A DNA stretch of 64,000 nucleotides from Pelagovum sp. HNIBRBA483 (GCF_040931995.1 NZ_CP162412.1:434001-498000); one strand, 5' to 3'. Positions 1 through 10,064 are shown, numbered from the stretch's first letter. Numbers and translations are program-made. Notes: generated from the sequence alone by a model not told the origin.

Positions 1-41
1 GGGCGTCTGTGCAGGTAACTCGATGGACAAAGGAGACGCAT

Positions 42-1190
42 ATGAACAAACCCGTTGATCCCGTTGAGCTTACGGCTGCTTTGGTCCGCTGCCCATCTGT
101 TACGCCGAATGAGGGCGGGGCGCTTGTGCTACTTGAGGCGCTGCTATCGGAAGCTGGCTTTGAGTGCACGCGCGTCGATAGGGGTGGGGTTAGCAACCTC
201 TTCGCACGGTGGGGGCGGAGGGGCGCAAACCGTAGCTTCGGGTTTAATGGCCACACAGATGTCGTGCCCTTGGGCGATGAGGCGGCATGGACGGTGCCGC
301 CCTTCGGCGCAATTATTAAGGACGGCTATCTTTATGGCCGTGGCGCCACTGATATGAAGTCCGGCGTAGCGGCATTCGCTGCTGCCGCGGTGGATTTTGT
401 ACGAGAGATGCCACCGGATGGGGCGGTCATCCTCGCGATAACGGGGGATGAAGAGGGTGATGCTATCGACGGGACGACCGCGCTCCTCGACTGGATGGCG
501 GAAAATGGCGAGAGCATGACCGATTGTCTGGTTGGCGAGCCGACTTGCCCTGATGAAATGGGTGACGCCATTAAGATCGGGCGCCGCGGATCGATGACAG
601 CATGGTTTACGGTCACTGGGGAGCAGGGGCACTCCGCCTATCCGCATCGCGCTAACAATCCGCTCCCCGCGATGGCACGATTGATGGACCGGTTGGCAAG
701 CCATCCGCTGGATCAGGGGACAGCGCATTTCGATCCGAGCACTTTGGCAGTGGTGACGATTGATACCGGCAATCCGGCAACGAACGTGATCCCCGCCAGC
801 TGCCGCGCAGCGGTCAACATTCGGTACAATGATCTGCACACCGGAGCGTCGTTGACGGACTGGATGCAAGAGGAAGTCGATCGGGTCGCCGCGGAATTTG
901 CGCTTGATGTTTCAATGCGGGTCAAAATCTCGGGTGAGAGTTTCATTACACCACCCGGTGAACTATCGGAACTGGTGATCAACGCCGTTGAGGCTGAGAC
1001 AGGACGGCGGCCCGAAGCGTCGACGTCTGGCGGCACGTCGGATGCCCGTTTTGTAAAGTCGCATTGTCCAGTTGTTGAATGCGGCCTTGTGGGCAAGACC
1101 ATGCATCAGGTCGACGAGCGGGTGAAGGTGGAGCAGATTGCGCAATTGAAGTCGATTTATACGCGCATTCTTAGGGAGTATTTCGCATGA
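42..1190 (+). CDS. dapE: Succinyl-diaminopimelate desuccinylase
   Basis: M20-family metallopeptidase of 382 aa that hydrolyses N-succinyl-LL-diaminopimelate to LL-diaminopimelate and succinate in the lysine and peptidoglycan precursor pathway. Visible metal and catalytic motifs are GHTDVVP (H71, D73), GATDMK (D104), TGDEEG (E137, E138) and VGEPT (E166), with a C-terminal histidine in [10 protein letters not shown]. Length and motif spacing match bacterial DapE. The ATG at 42 is chosen because AGGAG lies about 7 nt upstream; an in-frame start at 9 would add an unsupported N-terminus. The stop overlaps the next gene by 4 nt (ATGA), so the two are probably co-transcribed. Very likely cytoplasmic. 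Confidence 0.95.
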   Translation: MNKPVDPVELTAALVRCPSVTPNEGGALVLLEALLSEAGFECTRVDRGGVSNLFARWGRRGANRSFGFNGHTDVVPLGDEAAWTVPPFGAIIKDGYLYGRGATDMKSGVAAFAAAAVDFVREMPPDGAVILAITGDEEGDAIDGTTALLDWMAENGESMTDCLVGEPTCPDEMGDAIKIGRRGSMTAWFTVTGEQGHSAYPHRANNPLPAMARLMDRLASHPLDQGTAHFDPSTLAVVTIDTGNPATNVIPASCRAAVNIRYNDLHTGASLTDWMQEEVDRVAAEFALDVSMRVKISGESFITPPGELSELVINAVEAETGRRPEASTSGGTSDARFVKSHCPVVECGLVGKTMHQVDERVKVEQIAQLKSIYTRILREYFA

Positions 1191-1627
1191 GCGCGTCAAA
1201 GATCGTGGTTGAAGTGACCAAAGACCTCGACGCCTGCCTGATGTTGCGGCGCAAGGTCTTCATCGAGGAGCAGGGCGTCTCGGAAGAGGAGGAAATGGAC
1301 GGGCTTGATGATAGCTCCATCCATTTACTTGCCACAGTAGACGGAAAGCCGATGGGATCCGCGCGGCTGCGCTGCGACGGGCATACTGGCAAGGTGGGGC
1401 GTGTTTGCGTGTTGCGCGAGGCGCGGGGTACGGGGCTTGGCGCTGCGGTGATGCGCAAGGCAGAGGAAGTGTTTCGCGGAATTGACGGTATTCGCGAGAT
1501 GAAGCTCGGTGCGCAGGTGAGCGCGATCGGTTTTTACGATAAGCTCGGGTACACCGCTTACGGGCCCGAGTTCGACGATGCCGGTATCCCCCATGTGATG
1601 ATGCGGCTGCCGCTCTTTACCGCATGA
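1187..1627 (+). CDS. GNAT family N-acetyltransferase (ElaA/YjcF-like)
   Basis: A 146-aa single-domain GNAT protein. The acetyl-CoA-binding motif A is seen as [13 protein letters not shown] around residues 78-90, preceded by the beta4 strand GKVGRVCV. The N-terminal [17 protein letters not shown] segment resembles the small ElaA/YjcF group of acetyltransferases. The substrate cannot be read from the sequence. It overlaps dapE by 4 nt, suggesting translational coupling, but coupling alone does not tie it to lysine synthesis. Confidence 0.85.
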   Translation: MSASKIVVEVTKDLDACLMLRRKVFIEEQGVSEEEEMDGLDDSSIHLLATVDGKPMGSARLRCDGHTGKVGRVCVLREARGTGLGAAVMRKAEEVFRGIDGIREMKLGAQVSAIGFYDKLGYTAYGPEFDDAGIPHVMMRLPLFTA

Positions 1628-1658
1628 CCTTGGCGCTGGCCCGTGATACGGCAGCACT

Positions 1659-3941
1659 ATGACACGCATTCCTTCCAAAGCCGAAATCCTGCAATGGATT
1701 TCCGATAATCCAACCCAAACCGCAAAGCGCGATATTGCCAAGGCATTTGGCATCAAAGGTGCTGCGCGCATTGATCTGAAGCGTGTGCTCAAGGAAATGG
1801 AGGAAGAAGGGCTGTTGGCCAAGCGGCGTTCCTCTTACAGGGATGCGGATGAATTGCCGCCCGTTGCGGTGCTTCAGGTGGAAGATGGCGATGCCGATGG
1901 CGACCTTTTTGCCCGCCCGTTGGAATGGGGTGGAAAGGGAGCAAGGCCGCGCATTCTGATGATTTTGCGCGAGAGTGACCCATCTCTGGGGCAGAGTGAT
2001 CGCATTCTGGCGCGGCTGACGAAGGTTGAGGATGAGGATCATGGCTATCAGGGGCGGTTGATCCGGAAAATTGGTGGCGGTCCGCAGCGGAGCCTTGGGA
2101 TCTTCCGCGCAAGTTCCGAAGGCGGGCGTATCCTACCGATTGATAAGAAAGAGGACCGCCAGTGGGTGGTTCCCGCTGGTGCGGAAGGTGGTGCCAAGGA
2201 CGGCGAGTTGGTCGAGGTTGAGCAAGTAGGCCCCAAGGGGCGGCTTGGTTTGCCGAAAGCTCGTGTGGCGAACCGGCTCGGCGATCCGACGGCGCCCAAA
2301 GCGGTATCGCTGATTGCGATTCATCAACATGGCATCCCTGATCACTTCCCCGAAGAGGTGTTGGCCGAGGCCGACAAGTGCAAACCTGCTGGTTTGAAAA
2401 GGCGCGAGGATTTGCGCGATCTGCCCTTTGTGACGATTGATCCGGCCGATGCCCGGGATCGGGACGACGCGGTGCTGGTGCAGCATGATGACGATCCGCG
2501 TAATGAGGGTGGCTTTGTCGTTTGGGTCGCGATTGCCGATGTCGCGCATTATGTGCGATTTGGCGGCACGCTGGACCGCGAGGCCCGAAAGCGGGGTAAT
2601 TCGACGTATTTCCCTGACCGGGTTGTGCCGATGTTGCCGGACAGACTTTCAGGCGATCTGTGTTCGCTTCACGAAGATGTTCCGAGGGCCAGCATTGCCG
2701 TCAGGATGCGGATTGATGCCTCTGGCAACAAGATTGATCATCAATTCTTGCGTGGTCTGATCCGGTCGCGGGCGTCGTTGACCTATCAAGAGGTTCAAGC
2801 CGGTATGGTCGGTGCGCCAACGGACCGTTTAGCGCCGATGATGGAGCCGGTTATTCGCCCTCTTTTTGCGGCATATGAGGCGCTCAAAAAAGCGCGGAGC
2901 CGCCGCCAGCCGCTGGAACTGGATCTGCCTGAACGCAGGATCGAGATTGACGACGCTGGCGTCGTGCAAAGTGTGAATTTCAAAGAGCGGTTAGATGCCC
3001 ATCGCTTGATCGAAGAGTTCATGGTGTTGGCGAACGTTGCCGCAGCAGAAACATTGATCAAGAAACGGACGCCTTTGCTTTTCAGGGTGCATGAGGAGCC
3101 CAACCCCGACAAGCTGGATGCTCTGCGAGAAGTGGTGCAAGCGGCCGGACTTACATTGGCTAAGGGGCAGGTCTTGCACACCAGCCATTTGAATAAACTG
3201 TTGCAGCAGGCGGAGGGCACGCCGAATGACGAGCTGATCAACCTGCAAACGCTGCGGTCGATGACGCAGGCTTATTACAGCCCTGAGAACTATGGTCATT
3301 TCGGGCTGGCGCTGCGCAATTATGCGCATTTCACCTCACCTATCCGGCGATATTCGGACCTGATTGTGCATCGCGCATTGATCACGGCGCATGGATGGGG
3401 CGATGATGGGCTTGCCCCAGAAGAGATCGAGAGACTGGCCGACACTGCCACTCATATCAGCAATACCGAGCGCCGCTCTATGATGGCCGAGCGGGATACG
3501 ACCGATCGCTATCTCGCGGCGTTCCTCTCTGACAGAGTAGGCACGGAAATGCCTGGCCGCATCAGCGGGATTGCCAGATTTGGCGTGTTTGTGAAGCTCG
3601 ATGATACCGGCGCGGACGGTATGATCCCGATGCGCAATCTTGGGGATGAGTACTTTCATTTCGATGCTGAAAGCCTGACACTGATCGGCAATTCCAGCGG
3701 GACCGTTATTTCAATTGGCCAGCGTGCAACTGTGAAGATCGTGGAGGCCGCGCCGGTGACGGGTGGTCTTATCGTCGAGCTTGTCACGCTGGATGAAAAA
3801 GCGATTCCGGCAGGCAGCGCGCGCGGACGCGGGCGGGGCAAGCCAAGGCGGGCGAAGGGTGCGCCGCCTAAGCGCAAGCAGGCAGTTGCCAAGAAGAAAG
3901 CGGAGAAGACCGCGCGAAAGGTAAAGCGGACGCGGCGCTAA
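1659..3941 (+). CDS. rnr: Ribonuclease R
   Basis: A 760-aa 3'-5' exoribonuclease of the RNB/RNase II family, degrading structured RNA in the cytoplasm. Visible order: N-terminal winged-helix segment (about 5-60), cold-shock-like RNA-binding region (about 80-230), RNB catalytic domain with the metal-binding aspartates in DPADARDRDDAV (D261, D267, D269, D270), an S1 domain near 630-715, and a strongly basic Lys/Arg tail over the last 45 residues. The tail and the N-terminal helix domain favour RNase R over RNase II. It starts 31 nt after the upstream acetyltransferase without a strong Shine-Dalgarno. Its stop overlaps by 4 nt the stop of the convergent gene. Confidence 0.95.
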   Translation: MTRIPSKAEILQWISDNPTQTAKRDIAKAFGIKGAARIDLKRVLKEMEEEGLLAKRRSSYRDADELPPVAVLQVEDGDADGDLFARPLEWGGKGARPRILMILRESDPSLGQSDRILARLTKVEDEDHGYQGRLIRKIGGGPQRSLGIFRASSEGGRILPIDKKEDRQWVVPAGAEGGAKDGELVEVEQVGPKGRLGLPKARVANRLGDPTAPKAVSLIAIHQHGIPDHFPEEVLAEADKCKPAGLKRREDLRDLPFVTIDPADARDRDDAVLVQHDDDPRNEGGFVVWVAIADVAHYVRFGGTLDREARKRGNSTYFPDRVVPMLPDRLSGDLCSLHEDVPRASIAVRMRIDASGNKIDHQFLRGLIRSRASLTYQEVQAGMVGAPTDRLAPMMEPVIRPLFAAYEALKKARSRRQPLELDLPERRIEIDDAGVVQSVNFKERLDAHRLIEEFMVLANVAAAETLIKKRTPLLFRVHEEPNPDKLDALREVVQAAGLTLAKGQVLHTSHLNKLLQQAEGTPNDELINLQTLRSMTQAYYSPENYGHFGLALRNYAHFTSPIRRYSDLIVHRALITAHGWGDDGLAPEEIERLADTATHISNTERRSMMAERDTTDRYLAAFLSDRVGTEMPGRISGIARFGVFVKLDDTGADGMIPMRNLGDEYFHFDAESLTLIGNSSGTVISIGQRATVKIVEAAPVTGGLIVELVTLDEKAIPAGSARGRGRGKPRRAKGAPPKRKQAVAKKKAEKTARKVKRTRR

Positions 3942-4420
3942 GGCGCTGTACATTCCCCGCCGGTGGCGCATGTGGCGATGCTATCCAATATTGCGCGCGG
4001 CGGGTTTGAGAAAAGCCAGAAAGGGCAGGCCGCGAGCGTGACGCGCCAGCCTTGTTCCGTCACCTCAGCGAAGATGAGGCTGGGTGTTGCGGGTTCTGTC
4101 CCTCCACACCAGTTGGCGGCGCATTCGGGGATGAGGGTTATTGGGTGTTCGCTGATAACATGTGTGAAACCGTCCTGCCCAAGGATGCGACCGGAAAACG
4201 TTGCGGCCACTGGCTCGGGTGCTTCGACTGGTGCGCCCGACAGGTACGGCGGCATCAGCGCGGCATCAAAATCAAGCGTGCCGTACAGGGCTACATACGG
4301 CTCGGGAGCGTCTTGCGCGGCGCGTAGGGTCGCAAGTGGATTAGGGCGGAGACAACTGAGGGCACTGGCCGGAAGTGTTTGGGCCAGAAAGAGCAGCGCC
4401 GTCGCCAGCAGCCTGATCAA
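3938..4420 (-). CDS. Exported cysteine-containing hypothetical protein
   Basis: A 160-aa protein of unknown function. It begins with a TTG codon in a TTGA overlap with the rppH stop, then a clear Sec signal peptide (hydrophobic [20 protein letters not shown], cleavage probably after ASA). The mature part has six cysteines (in [23 protein letters not shown] and ATCATGGEC), an even number compatible with periplasmic disulfides. I recognise no catalytic motif. As last gene of the gpmI-envC-ctpA-rppH operon it is presumably co-expressed with cell-envelope genes. Proteins of this type are, to my knowledge, found mainly in Rhodobacteraceae, but I could not check. Confidence 0.75.
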   Translation of the reverse strand: MIRLLATALLFLAQTLPASALSCLRPNPLATLRAAQDAPEPYVALYGTLDFDAALMPPYLSGAPVEAPEPVAATFSGRILGQDGFTHVISEHPITLIPECAANWCGGTEPATPSLIFAEVTEQGWRVTLAACPFWLFSNPPRAILDSIATCATGGECTAP

Positions 4421-4899
4421 ATCAGATCACCGAATTCGGCGATGACCTTTTCATAAACTGCGCGTTTGAACGGAACGATCGAACCCACGAGCGCGTCCTT
4501 TTCGCACCATTTCCAGCGGGAGAATTCGGGGTGTTCTGTGGCGATGTTCACATCGTCATCCGTGCCGTGGAAGTGGAGCAAGAACCATTTTTGTTTTTGT
4601 CCGCGAAAGCGCCCATTCCATATCGTGGGCACCACGTCATGCGGCAGGTCATAAGGTATCCAGTCGGCTGTCTCGGCTTCGATGTTGGCGAGATCAGCCG
4701 TTACGCCGGTTTCTTCCCATAGCTCGCGCAAGGCTGCGTCGCGTGGGTTTTCGCCTTCGTCGACGCCGCCTTGCGGCATTTGCCATGCGTCGGTGAAGCG
4801 ATCACGGCGCTGACCGACGAAAATCTGCCCCGCCGCGTTGACGAGCATCACACCCACGCATGGGCGGTAGGGCAGATTGGCAATTTCTTCTGGCGACAT
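4417..4899 (-). CDS. rppH: RNA pyrophosphohydrolase
   Basis: A 160-aa Nudix hydrolase. The complete Nudix box runs from G44 to V66 (E50, R58-E59-L60, E62-E63, G65), inside the context typical of RppH/NudH, which converts 5'-triphosphate RNA ends to monophosphate and triggers mRNA decay; plant-type dinucleoside polyphosphate hydrolysis is also known for the family. The N-terminal [11 protein letters not shown] and WQMPQGGVD segments are characteristic of the RppH group. It lies 5 nt downstream of ctpA and overlaps the next gene, so it is in the middle of an operon. Confidence 0.93.
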   Translation of the reverse strand: MSPEEIANLPYRPCVGVMLVNAAGQIFVGQRRDRFTDAWQMPQGGVDEGENPRDAALRELWEETGVTADLANIEAETADWIPYDLPHDVVPTIWNGRFRGQKQKWFLLHFHGTDDDVNIATEHPEFSRWKWCEKDALVGSIVPFKRAVYEKVIAEFGDLI

Positions 4900-4904
4900 T
4901 AGGA

Positions 4905-6233
4905 TCAGTTACCCGGGCCTAGTGCGCTCAGGCCGCGCAGAATGTCGATTGCATATGCGAGTTGATAGTCCTCTTCACGAAGGGCGGCAGTAGCCTCGGC
5001 ACGGCTGGCGTCCTCCTCGATCTGACGGCGCTCGTCTTCTGAAAGGCTGTCATTGTCAAGCGCGCCGCGGAGATCAGCCTCGGAGCGGCGTTGGGGTGAC
5101 TCTTCCTCCTCGGCCACGTTGCGGTTACGCGGTTGCTCGACGATGATGTCCGGCTGGATACCCAAGGACTGAATCGAGCGGCCTGACGGCGTGTAGTACC
5201 GCGCTGTTGTAAGACGCATTGCGCCATCGCCCCGCAAGGGCATCACGGTTTGAACCGACCCTTTACCAAAGGATTTGGTGCCGACCACGATTGCGCGGCG
5301 GTGATCCTGAAGCGCGCCGGCCACGATCTCGGATGCGGAGGCGGAGCCGCCGTTGACAAGGATCACGATCGGTTTGCCCTCACTGATATCGCCGGGTGTG
5401 GCGTTGAAGCGTTCGCCATCCTGCGGATCGCGGCCACGGGTAGAGACGATCTCGCCCGCGTCGAGGAAGGCGTCTGAGACAAAAACCGCCTGATTCAGAA
5501 GGCCACCGGGGTTATTGCGCAGATCAAGGACGATGCCGTTGATCGCATCCATGCCGCCTGCTGCTTCGACCTGTTCGTTGAAGCCATCTTCGAGGTTGCT
5601 CATCGTTTGATCATTGAACGTGGTGATGCGCAGGATGACCGAACGGTCCTCGGTGCGGGCACGCACGGCGGTCAGCTTGATCGTGTCCCGGATGATCGAG
5701 ACATCGAACGGCTCGGTTTCACCGTCACGCACGATTGTAATGATGATCTCGGACCCGACCGGCCCGCGCATCATTTCGACGGCATCGTCCAGTGTCAGGC
5801 CGAGGAGGCTTTCGCCGTCAACAGCGGTGATGAAGTCACCTGCGAGAATTCCGGCGGCGTCAGCTGGTGTGCCATCCATCGGGGAAACGACCTTTACCCA
5901 GCCGTCTTCTTGGGTCACTTCGATACCGAGGCCGCCAAACTCGCCGCGCGTTTGCACGCGCATGTCTGCGGCGTCTTCCGGCGATAGGTAGCTGGAATGC
6001 GGGTCGAGCGAAGTGAGCATGCCGTTAATTGCGGCTTCGATCAAATCGGGGGCGTCAACCTCTTCGACATATTGGGCGCGGATGCGTTCAAATATATCAC
6101 CGAAGAGATCAAGTTGTTCGTAAACAGTCGAGTTGCTGCGATCCTCTTGCGCAATCAAAGGACCGGCAATCTGCGTTGTTACCAACAGCCCGAGGATCGA
6201 GCCTGAAATGGCGGCGATGGCAAATTTCTTCAT
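4905..6233 (-). CDS. ctpA: Carboxyl-terminal processing protease (S41A)
   Basis: A 442-aa periplasmic serine protease. An N-terminal hydrophobic segment (about 3-28) serves as signal or anchor. A PDZ domain follows (about 95-175, with GGLGIEV), then the S41 peptidase domain with the Ser-Lys dyad: S299 in GSASASEI and K324 in SFGKGSVQT, 25 residues apart as in known CtpA enzymes. The C-terminal tail is acidic and charged. It follows envC by 9 nt; the envC-ctpA pair is a recurring alphaproteobacterial arrangement in which both act on peptidoglycan remodelling. Substrates cannot be inferred. Confidence 0.94.
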   Translation of the reverse strand: MKKFAIAAISGSILGLLVTTQIAGPLIAQEDRSNSTVYEQLDLFGDIFERIRAQYVEEVDAPDLIEAAINGMLTSLDPHSSYLSPEDAADMRVQTRGEFGGLGIEVTQEDGWVKVVSPMDGTPADAAGILAGDFITAVDGESLLGLTLDDAVEMMRGPVGSEIIITIVRDGETEPFDVSIIRDTIKLTAVRARTEDRSVILRITTFNDQTMSNLEDGFNEQVEAAGGMDAINGIVLDLRNNPGGLLNQAVFVSDAFLDAGEIVSTRGRDPQDGERFNATPGDISEGKPIVILVNGGSASASEIVAGALQDHRRAIVVGTKSFGKGSVQTVMPLRGDGAMRLTTARYYTPSGRSIQSLGIQPDIIVEQPRNRNVAEEEESPQRRSEADLRGALDNDSLSEDERRQIEEDASRAEATAALREEDYQLAYAIDILRGLSALGPGN

Positions 6234-6242
6234 CAGATTTCC

Positions 6243-7370
6243 TTACTCGAATGCAAACCAGAGAGCGGGATTGACCGGACCATGCCCCTCCCTGACCTCA
6301 AGATAAAGGGTTTGTGTGGAAGGGACAGGTGCGAGAACCGAATTTTCAGTCAAATTTGCGTTTGTTGCTTCGTGATCGGTGCCCATCAGACCGATGGGAG
6401 CCCCTTGCGGCAAGACTGTGCCGACCTCTGCATAGATGTCGCCAAGGCCCGCAAGGACCATCAGGACATCTGGCGCAGGTTCAAGTATCACGACATTGCC
6501 GTATGTGAGCAGTTCGCCATAGAAACGCACTGTAGCTGCGGTTGGCGCGGTGACGAGCGCCTGCGGGCGTGCTGCGATGACAATGCCCGGTCGGATATTT
6601 CCGGCAGCATCGGCCTCGCCGGATTTGCGCAGGACGGTTCCGTTCACTGGCAGCGGGAGGGTGCCTTTGAGATCGGCGGCGTTGGGCGTTTCGGATTCGG
6701 GGCTTGGTAGGGACAATTCAGCAAGACCCGCTGCAAAAGCGTCCAATGTTTCGGTCGAGGCCAAAAGAAGCGCTGTTTTGATCGGATCCTCCAAATACCG
6801 CCTCGGCAGATCGCGGCGGTCAGCGAGGGCGTCACTCAATTCGGCGCGTGCTTGTTGAACCCCGGTTAAGCCATCAAGGACGGTTGTCTCGGCGTCACGC
6901 TGGAGTGCCTGAAGGATTTCAAGCTCTTCGAGTGTTTGAGTGAGAGTGTTGATTTCCTGTTGTATCGCTGGGGTGACGTCTGCGAGGAGCAATCCGGAGC
7001 GGGCAGTCCCAGCGGGGCCGTCAGGGTGTAAGAGCAGCGCAGATTGGGGTGTGCGGGAAAGGGTCTGCAATACGCCCAACAAGCGGGTCACATCTTGTTC
7101 GCGGGCGTGGAGATCAGCTTCGAGCGTTGCTTGGCGCGTTGCGGCGCGGCGCACGCTGTCGCGTAAGGCTGCCAAACCGTCCTCATAGGCACGGATTGCC
7201 TCGGTAAGGGCCTCGACACGCTCCGATCCAGTTTCAGCCCTATCGAGAATCTCGGATGCATTTTTTAGCCGATTTGATGCCTCGGCTGCCATCTCGGCAG
7301 GATCAGCACCCTGCGCAAAAAGGGGGCCGGATAGCCCGACCGCAGCCACGATCGCGGTTATTTTTCTCAT
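6243..7370 (-). CDS. envC: EnvC-like murein hydrolase activator (degenerate M23/LytM)
   Basis: A 375-aa exported protein: signal peptide (residues 1-19, ending LFAQG), a long Glu/Ala/Leu-rich coiled coil (about 25-190) and a C-terminal LytM-like fold recognisable from YGNVVILEP and LYLEVREGHGPVNPALWF. The HxH and HxxxD zinc ligands of active M23 endopeptidases are absent (TLYLEV where active enzymes have HLHFE), as in EnvC. It is therefore more likely an activator of amidases in septal peptidoglycan splitting than an enzyme. Its start overlaps the gpmI stop by 4 nt and ctpA follows at once. Confidence 0.85.
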   Translation of the reverse strand: MRKITAIVAAVGLSGPLFAQGADPAEMAAEASNRLKNASEILDRAETGSERVEALTEAIRAYEDGLAALRDSVRRAATRQATLEADLHAREQDVTRLLGVLQTLSRTPQSALLLHPDGPAGTARSGLLLADVTPAIQQEINTLTQTLEELEILQALQRDAETTVLDGLTGVQQARAELSDALADRRDLPRRYLEDPIKTALLLASTETLDAFAAGLAELSLPSPESETPNAADLKGTLPLPVNGTVLRKSGEADAAGNIRPGIVIAARPQALVTAPTAATVRFYGELLTYGNVVILEPAPDVLMVLAGLGDIYAEVGTVLPQGAPIGLMGTDHEATNANLTENSVLAPVPSTQTLYLEVREGHGPVNPALWFAFE

Positions 7371-8890
7371 TTTTTCATTAGGCTGCGGCCGGTCATTTCT
7401 GGTGGTAGGTCGAGGCCCATAAGATCCAGAACTGTCGGAGCGAGGTCTGCCAGAATACCGTTGTGAAGTTCTGTACCCTCTGGAGCCCCTATGACGGCAA
7501 CAGGAACCGGGCTGAGCGTATGCGCCGTGTGGGGGCCGCCGGTTACGGGATCAACCATAACCTCGCAGTTGCCATGATCGGCGGTGATGATCATGGCACC
7601 GCCTGCCTTTTTCAGCGCTGCAAGGACACGGGAAAGGCCTTGGTCAACCGCTTCGCAGGCTTTGATCGCGGCCTCGAGATCGCCGGTGTGACCGACCATG
7701 TCCGGATTGGCGTAGTTGGTCACGATCAGGTCATAGCCCTTTTCGATTGCAGCAACAAAATGGTCGGTGACTTCTGCGGCGGACATTTCTGGCTGCAAAT
7801 CATAGGTGGCAACCTTCGGGGATTTGGGCATATGCCTGTCTTCGCCCACTTCGGGGGTCTCTTTGCCGCCGTTGAGAAAGAACGTGACATGCGGGTATTT
7901 CTCGGTTTCAGCGAGGCGGAATTGGGTGAGGCCATGCTGTGCCACCCACGAACCGAGCGTGTTGTTGATTGCGCGCTTCGGGAAAACGGTCGCGAACCAG
8001 TCATTATGACGGTCAGAATATTCGACCATACCGAGATGGGCGGAAAATGCCGTGACATCGCCGCGTTCGAAGCCGTCGAAGTTAGGATCCGCGATTGCTG
8101 CAAGCAGTTCGCGCGCACGGTCGGCGCGGAAATTCAGGCAAAAGAAACCATCGCCTTGTTGGACGCCTGCGTAGGTGCCGATGCACGTTGCCTCAATGAA
8201 TTCGTCTGTCTTTCCTGCTTCATATGCTTGCGAAATCGCAGATTGCGCGTCCTGTGCAGATGTGACGCCTGCCCCTTGCATGATGGCCCTATAGGCGGTT
8301 TCGACCCGTTCCCAGCGATTGTCGCGGTCCATCGCGTAGTATCGGCCAATGACCGTTCCGATAGTCGCGTTCTCGGGGAGGGTGGCGACCAGTTCAGCCA
8401 TGAATTTCTTGGCGGAGCTGGGCGCAACGTCGCGGCCATCGGTGATAGCGTGTAAAATGACAGGAATGCCCGCAGCGGTCAGTTCAGCGATAGCTGCGCG
8501 AATATGGGTAATGTGACCGTGGACCCCGCCATCGGACACCAAACCCATAAGATGTGCCGTACCGCCAGTCTCTTTGAGCGTGGCGATGAAGCTTTGGAGC
8601 GCGGGCATTGCGCCGAAGCTACCATCTTCGATTGCGAGATCAATTTGGCCGAGATCCATCGCAACGGTCCGACCGGCGCCGATATTAGTATGACCGACCT
8701 CCGAATTACCCATTTGACCGCTGGGGAGGCCAACGTCGGGACCATGAGTGATAAGTTCTGCATTGGGGCAGGTGGCCACGATCTTATCAAAGGTGGGCGT
8801 ATTGGCCAATAGAGTGGCGTTGGCGATCTTGTCCGCGCGCTTGCCCCAGCCATCAAGAATGCAAAGAACAACTGGCTTCGGGATGGTCAT
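7367..8890 (-). CDS. gpmI: 2,3-bisphosphoglycerate-independent phosphoglycerate mutase
   Basis: A 507-aa cytoplasmic glycolytic enzyme interconverting 3- and 2-phosphoglycerate, using two Mn ions and a phosphoserine intermediate. Seen: D13 in LDGWG, the nucleophile S63 in MGNSEVGH, the HAITDGRD and NFRADRAREL segments, and the C-terminal metal-binding TADHGNCE and GGPHTAHT motifs. Length is typical. A strong AAGGAG precedes the ATG by 8 nt. It is the first gene of the minus-strand operon ending at 3938. Confidence 0.96.
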   Translation of the reverse strand: MTIPKPVVLCILDGWGKRADKIANATLLANTPTFDKIVATCPNAELITHGPDVGLPSGQMGNSEVGHTNIGAGRTVAMDLGQIDLAIEDGSFGAMPALQSFIATLKETGGTAHLMGLVSDGGVHGHITHIRAAIAELTAAGIPVILHAITDGRDVAPSSAKKFMAELVATLPENATIGTVIGRYYAMDRDNRWERVETAYRAIMQGAGVTSAQDAQSAISQAYEAGKTDEFIEATCIGTYAGVQQGDGFFCLNFRADRARELLAAIADPNFDGFERGDVTAFSAHLGMVEYSDRHNDWFATVFPKRAINNTLGSWVAQHGLTQFRLAETEKYPHVTFFLNGGKETPEVGEDRHMPKSPKVATYDLQPEMSAAEVTDHFVAAIEKGYDLIVTNYANPDMVGHTGDLEAAIKACEAVDQGLSRVLAALKKAGGAMIITADHGNCEVMVDPVTGGPHTAHTLSPVPVAVIGAPEGTELHNGILADLAPTVLDLMGLDLPPEMTGRSLMKK

Positions 8891-8970
8891 CTGGGTGGCT
8901 CCTTAGAGTTTGGCGCAGTTCTACAGTGGTTACGCGCTGCTTGGAACAGGGAGCACAGAAAATTGTACCC

Positions 8971-9948
8971 CTAACCGCCGCCGATGAGGGCGCCTGCAGC
9001 AAAGACCAACGCGCCGCCAAGAACGACTTGGAACGTCGCGCGGAGGAAGGGCGTATCCATATATTTGTTCTGAATCCAGACAATCGCCCAAAGTTCGATG
9101 AAAACAACGATGATTGCGGTGATCGTCGCGGTCCAGAAATCAGGAATGAGGTAGGGCATGGCATGGCCCAGCCCACCGAGGGTCGTCATAACGCCTGCGG
9201 CAATGCCGCGCTTGGTCGGGCTGCCGCGACCGGAAATCTGCCCGTCATCTGAAGCGGCTTCGGTGAAGCCCATTGATATGCCCGCGCCGATGGAGGCCGC
9301 GAGTCCTACGAGGAAGGTCGTCTCGGTGTTTTGGGTGGCGAAGGCCGTGGCAAAGATCGGGGCGAGCGTAGAGACAGAGCCGTCCATCAACCCCGCAAGG
9401 CCGGGTTGGACCCATGTTAGAACGAACTGGCGATGCGCTGCCTTGTTTTCATGGTCGATGGCATCGTCATCGATAAGTGATTGCTCCATTTCTTGGGCGG
9501 CCTTCTCGTGCCCTGCTTCGGCGGCAGCAAGGTCACCAAGGAGTTTACGGGTGTCTGTGTTGCTGGTGCGGGCTGCGGCTGCACGGTAGAATCGCTCGGC
9601 GTCGCGCTCCATTTGCGCGGCCTCTTCGCGGATGCGCTCAAGGCCTAGGTTTTCGATCAGCCAGACAGGACGGCGAGTGTGAAAGCCGGAAACGTGCTCG
9701 CGCCGGATCAGGGGAATTACCTTCCCAAAGCGTTGGTCATGCAACTCGATCAGGCGGCGGCGGTGTTCGTCTTCTTCCTTGGCCATTCCGTCAAAGATAT
9801 TGGCGGTTGCGGGAAACTCCGCGCGCAAGCGTTCGGCATAAGAGCGATATATGCGGGCGTCGTCCTCTTCGGAAGAAATCGCAAGCGCAAGGATTTCCTG
9901 CTCGCTCAAATCACCGAAATTCCTGCGGTTTCCGATACCAGGGATCAT
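8971..9948 (-). CDS. mbfA: MbfA-type iron exporter (ferritin-like domain fused to VIT1)
   Basis: A 325-aa inner-membrane protein. Residues about 1-160 form a rubrerythrin/ferritin-like di-iron domain with Glu and ExxH ligands (SSEEDDARIY, AKEEDEHRRR, QMERDAERFY, AAEAGHEKA). Residues about 175-325 are a CCC1/VIT1-type transport domain with several membrane helices, beginning TWVQPGLAGLMDGSVSTL and containing GISMGFTEAASD. This fusion is the membrane-bound ferritin MbfA of rhizobia, which exports iron and protects against iron and peroxide stress. An iron control element overlaps its ribosome-binding site, supporting Irr control. A TetR gene is divergent. The VIT1 domain could in principle also carry manganese. 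Confidence 0.9.
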   Translation of the reverse strand: MIPGIGNRRNFGDLSEQEILALAISSEEDDARIYRSYAERLRAEFPATANIFDGMAKEEDEHRRRLIELHDQRFGKVIPLIRREHVSGFHTRRPVWLIENLGLERIREEAAQMERDAERFYRAAAARTSNTDTRKLLGDLAAAEAGHEKAAQEMEQSLIDDDAIDHENKAAHRQFVLTWVQPGLAGLMDGSVSTLAPIFATAFATQNTETTFLVGLAASIGAGISMGFTEAASDDGQISGRGSPTKRGIAAGVMTTLGGLGHAMPYLIPDFWTATITAIIVVFIELWAIVWIQNKYMDTPFLRATFQVVLGGALVFAAGALIGGG

Positions 9949-9957
9949 GTTACACTC

Positions 9958-9974
9958 CTTAGAATAATTCTAAA
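9958..9974 (-). promoter_or_regulatory. Iron control element (Irr-type box) for mbfA
   Basis: The 17-bp palindrome CTTAGAATAATTCTAAA has arms TTAGAA and TTCTAA separated by 3 nt, as I recall the iron control element (ICE) bound by Irr or RirA-type regulators in alphaproteobacteria. It sits 9 nt upstream of the mbfA ATG and its downstream edge merges into the Shine-Dalgarno AAGGAG. Irr binding here would repress mbfA in low iron, as reported for MbfA genes in other alphaproteobacteria. The regulator itself is not in this window. Confidence 0.8.
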
Positions 9975-10064
9975 CTATTCAATTTTTTGATTGCTTCAAG
10001 TGGGGATTCGAATTGCTTGCTGGGGTAACGCTGTTGCCGGTAGGTTGTGGCTAAAGGAGATCAA

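Noticed and set aside
9984-10005. TTGATTGCTTCAA between mbfA and the TetR gene as an FNR box
   Set aside because: The arms TTGA and TCAA are 5 nt apart, not the 6 required for FNR.
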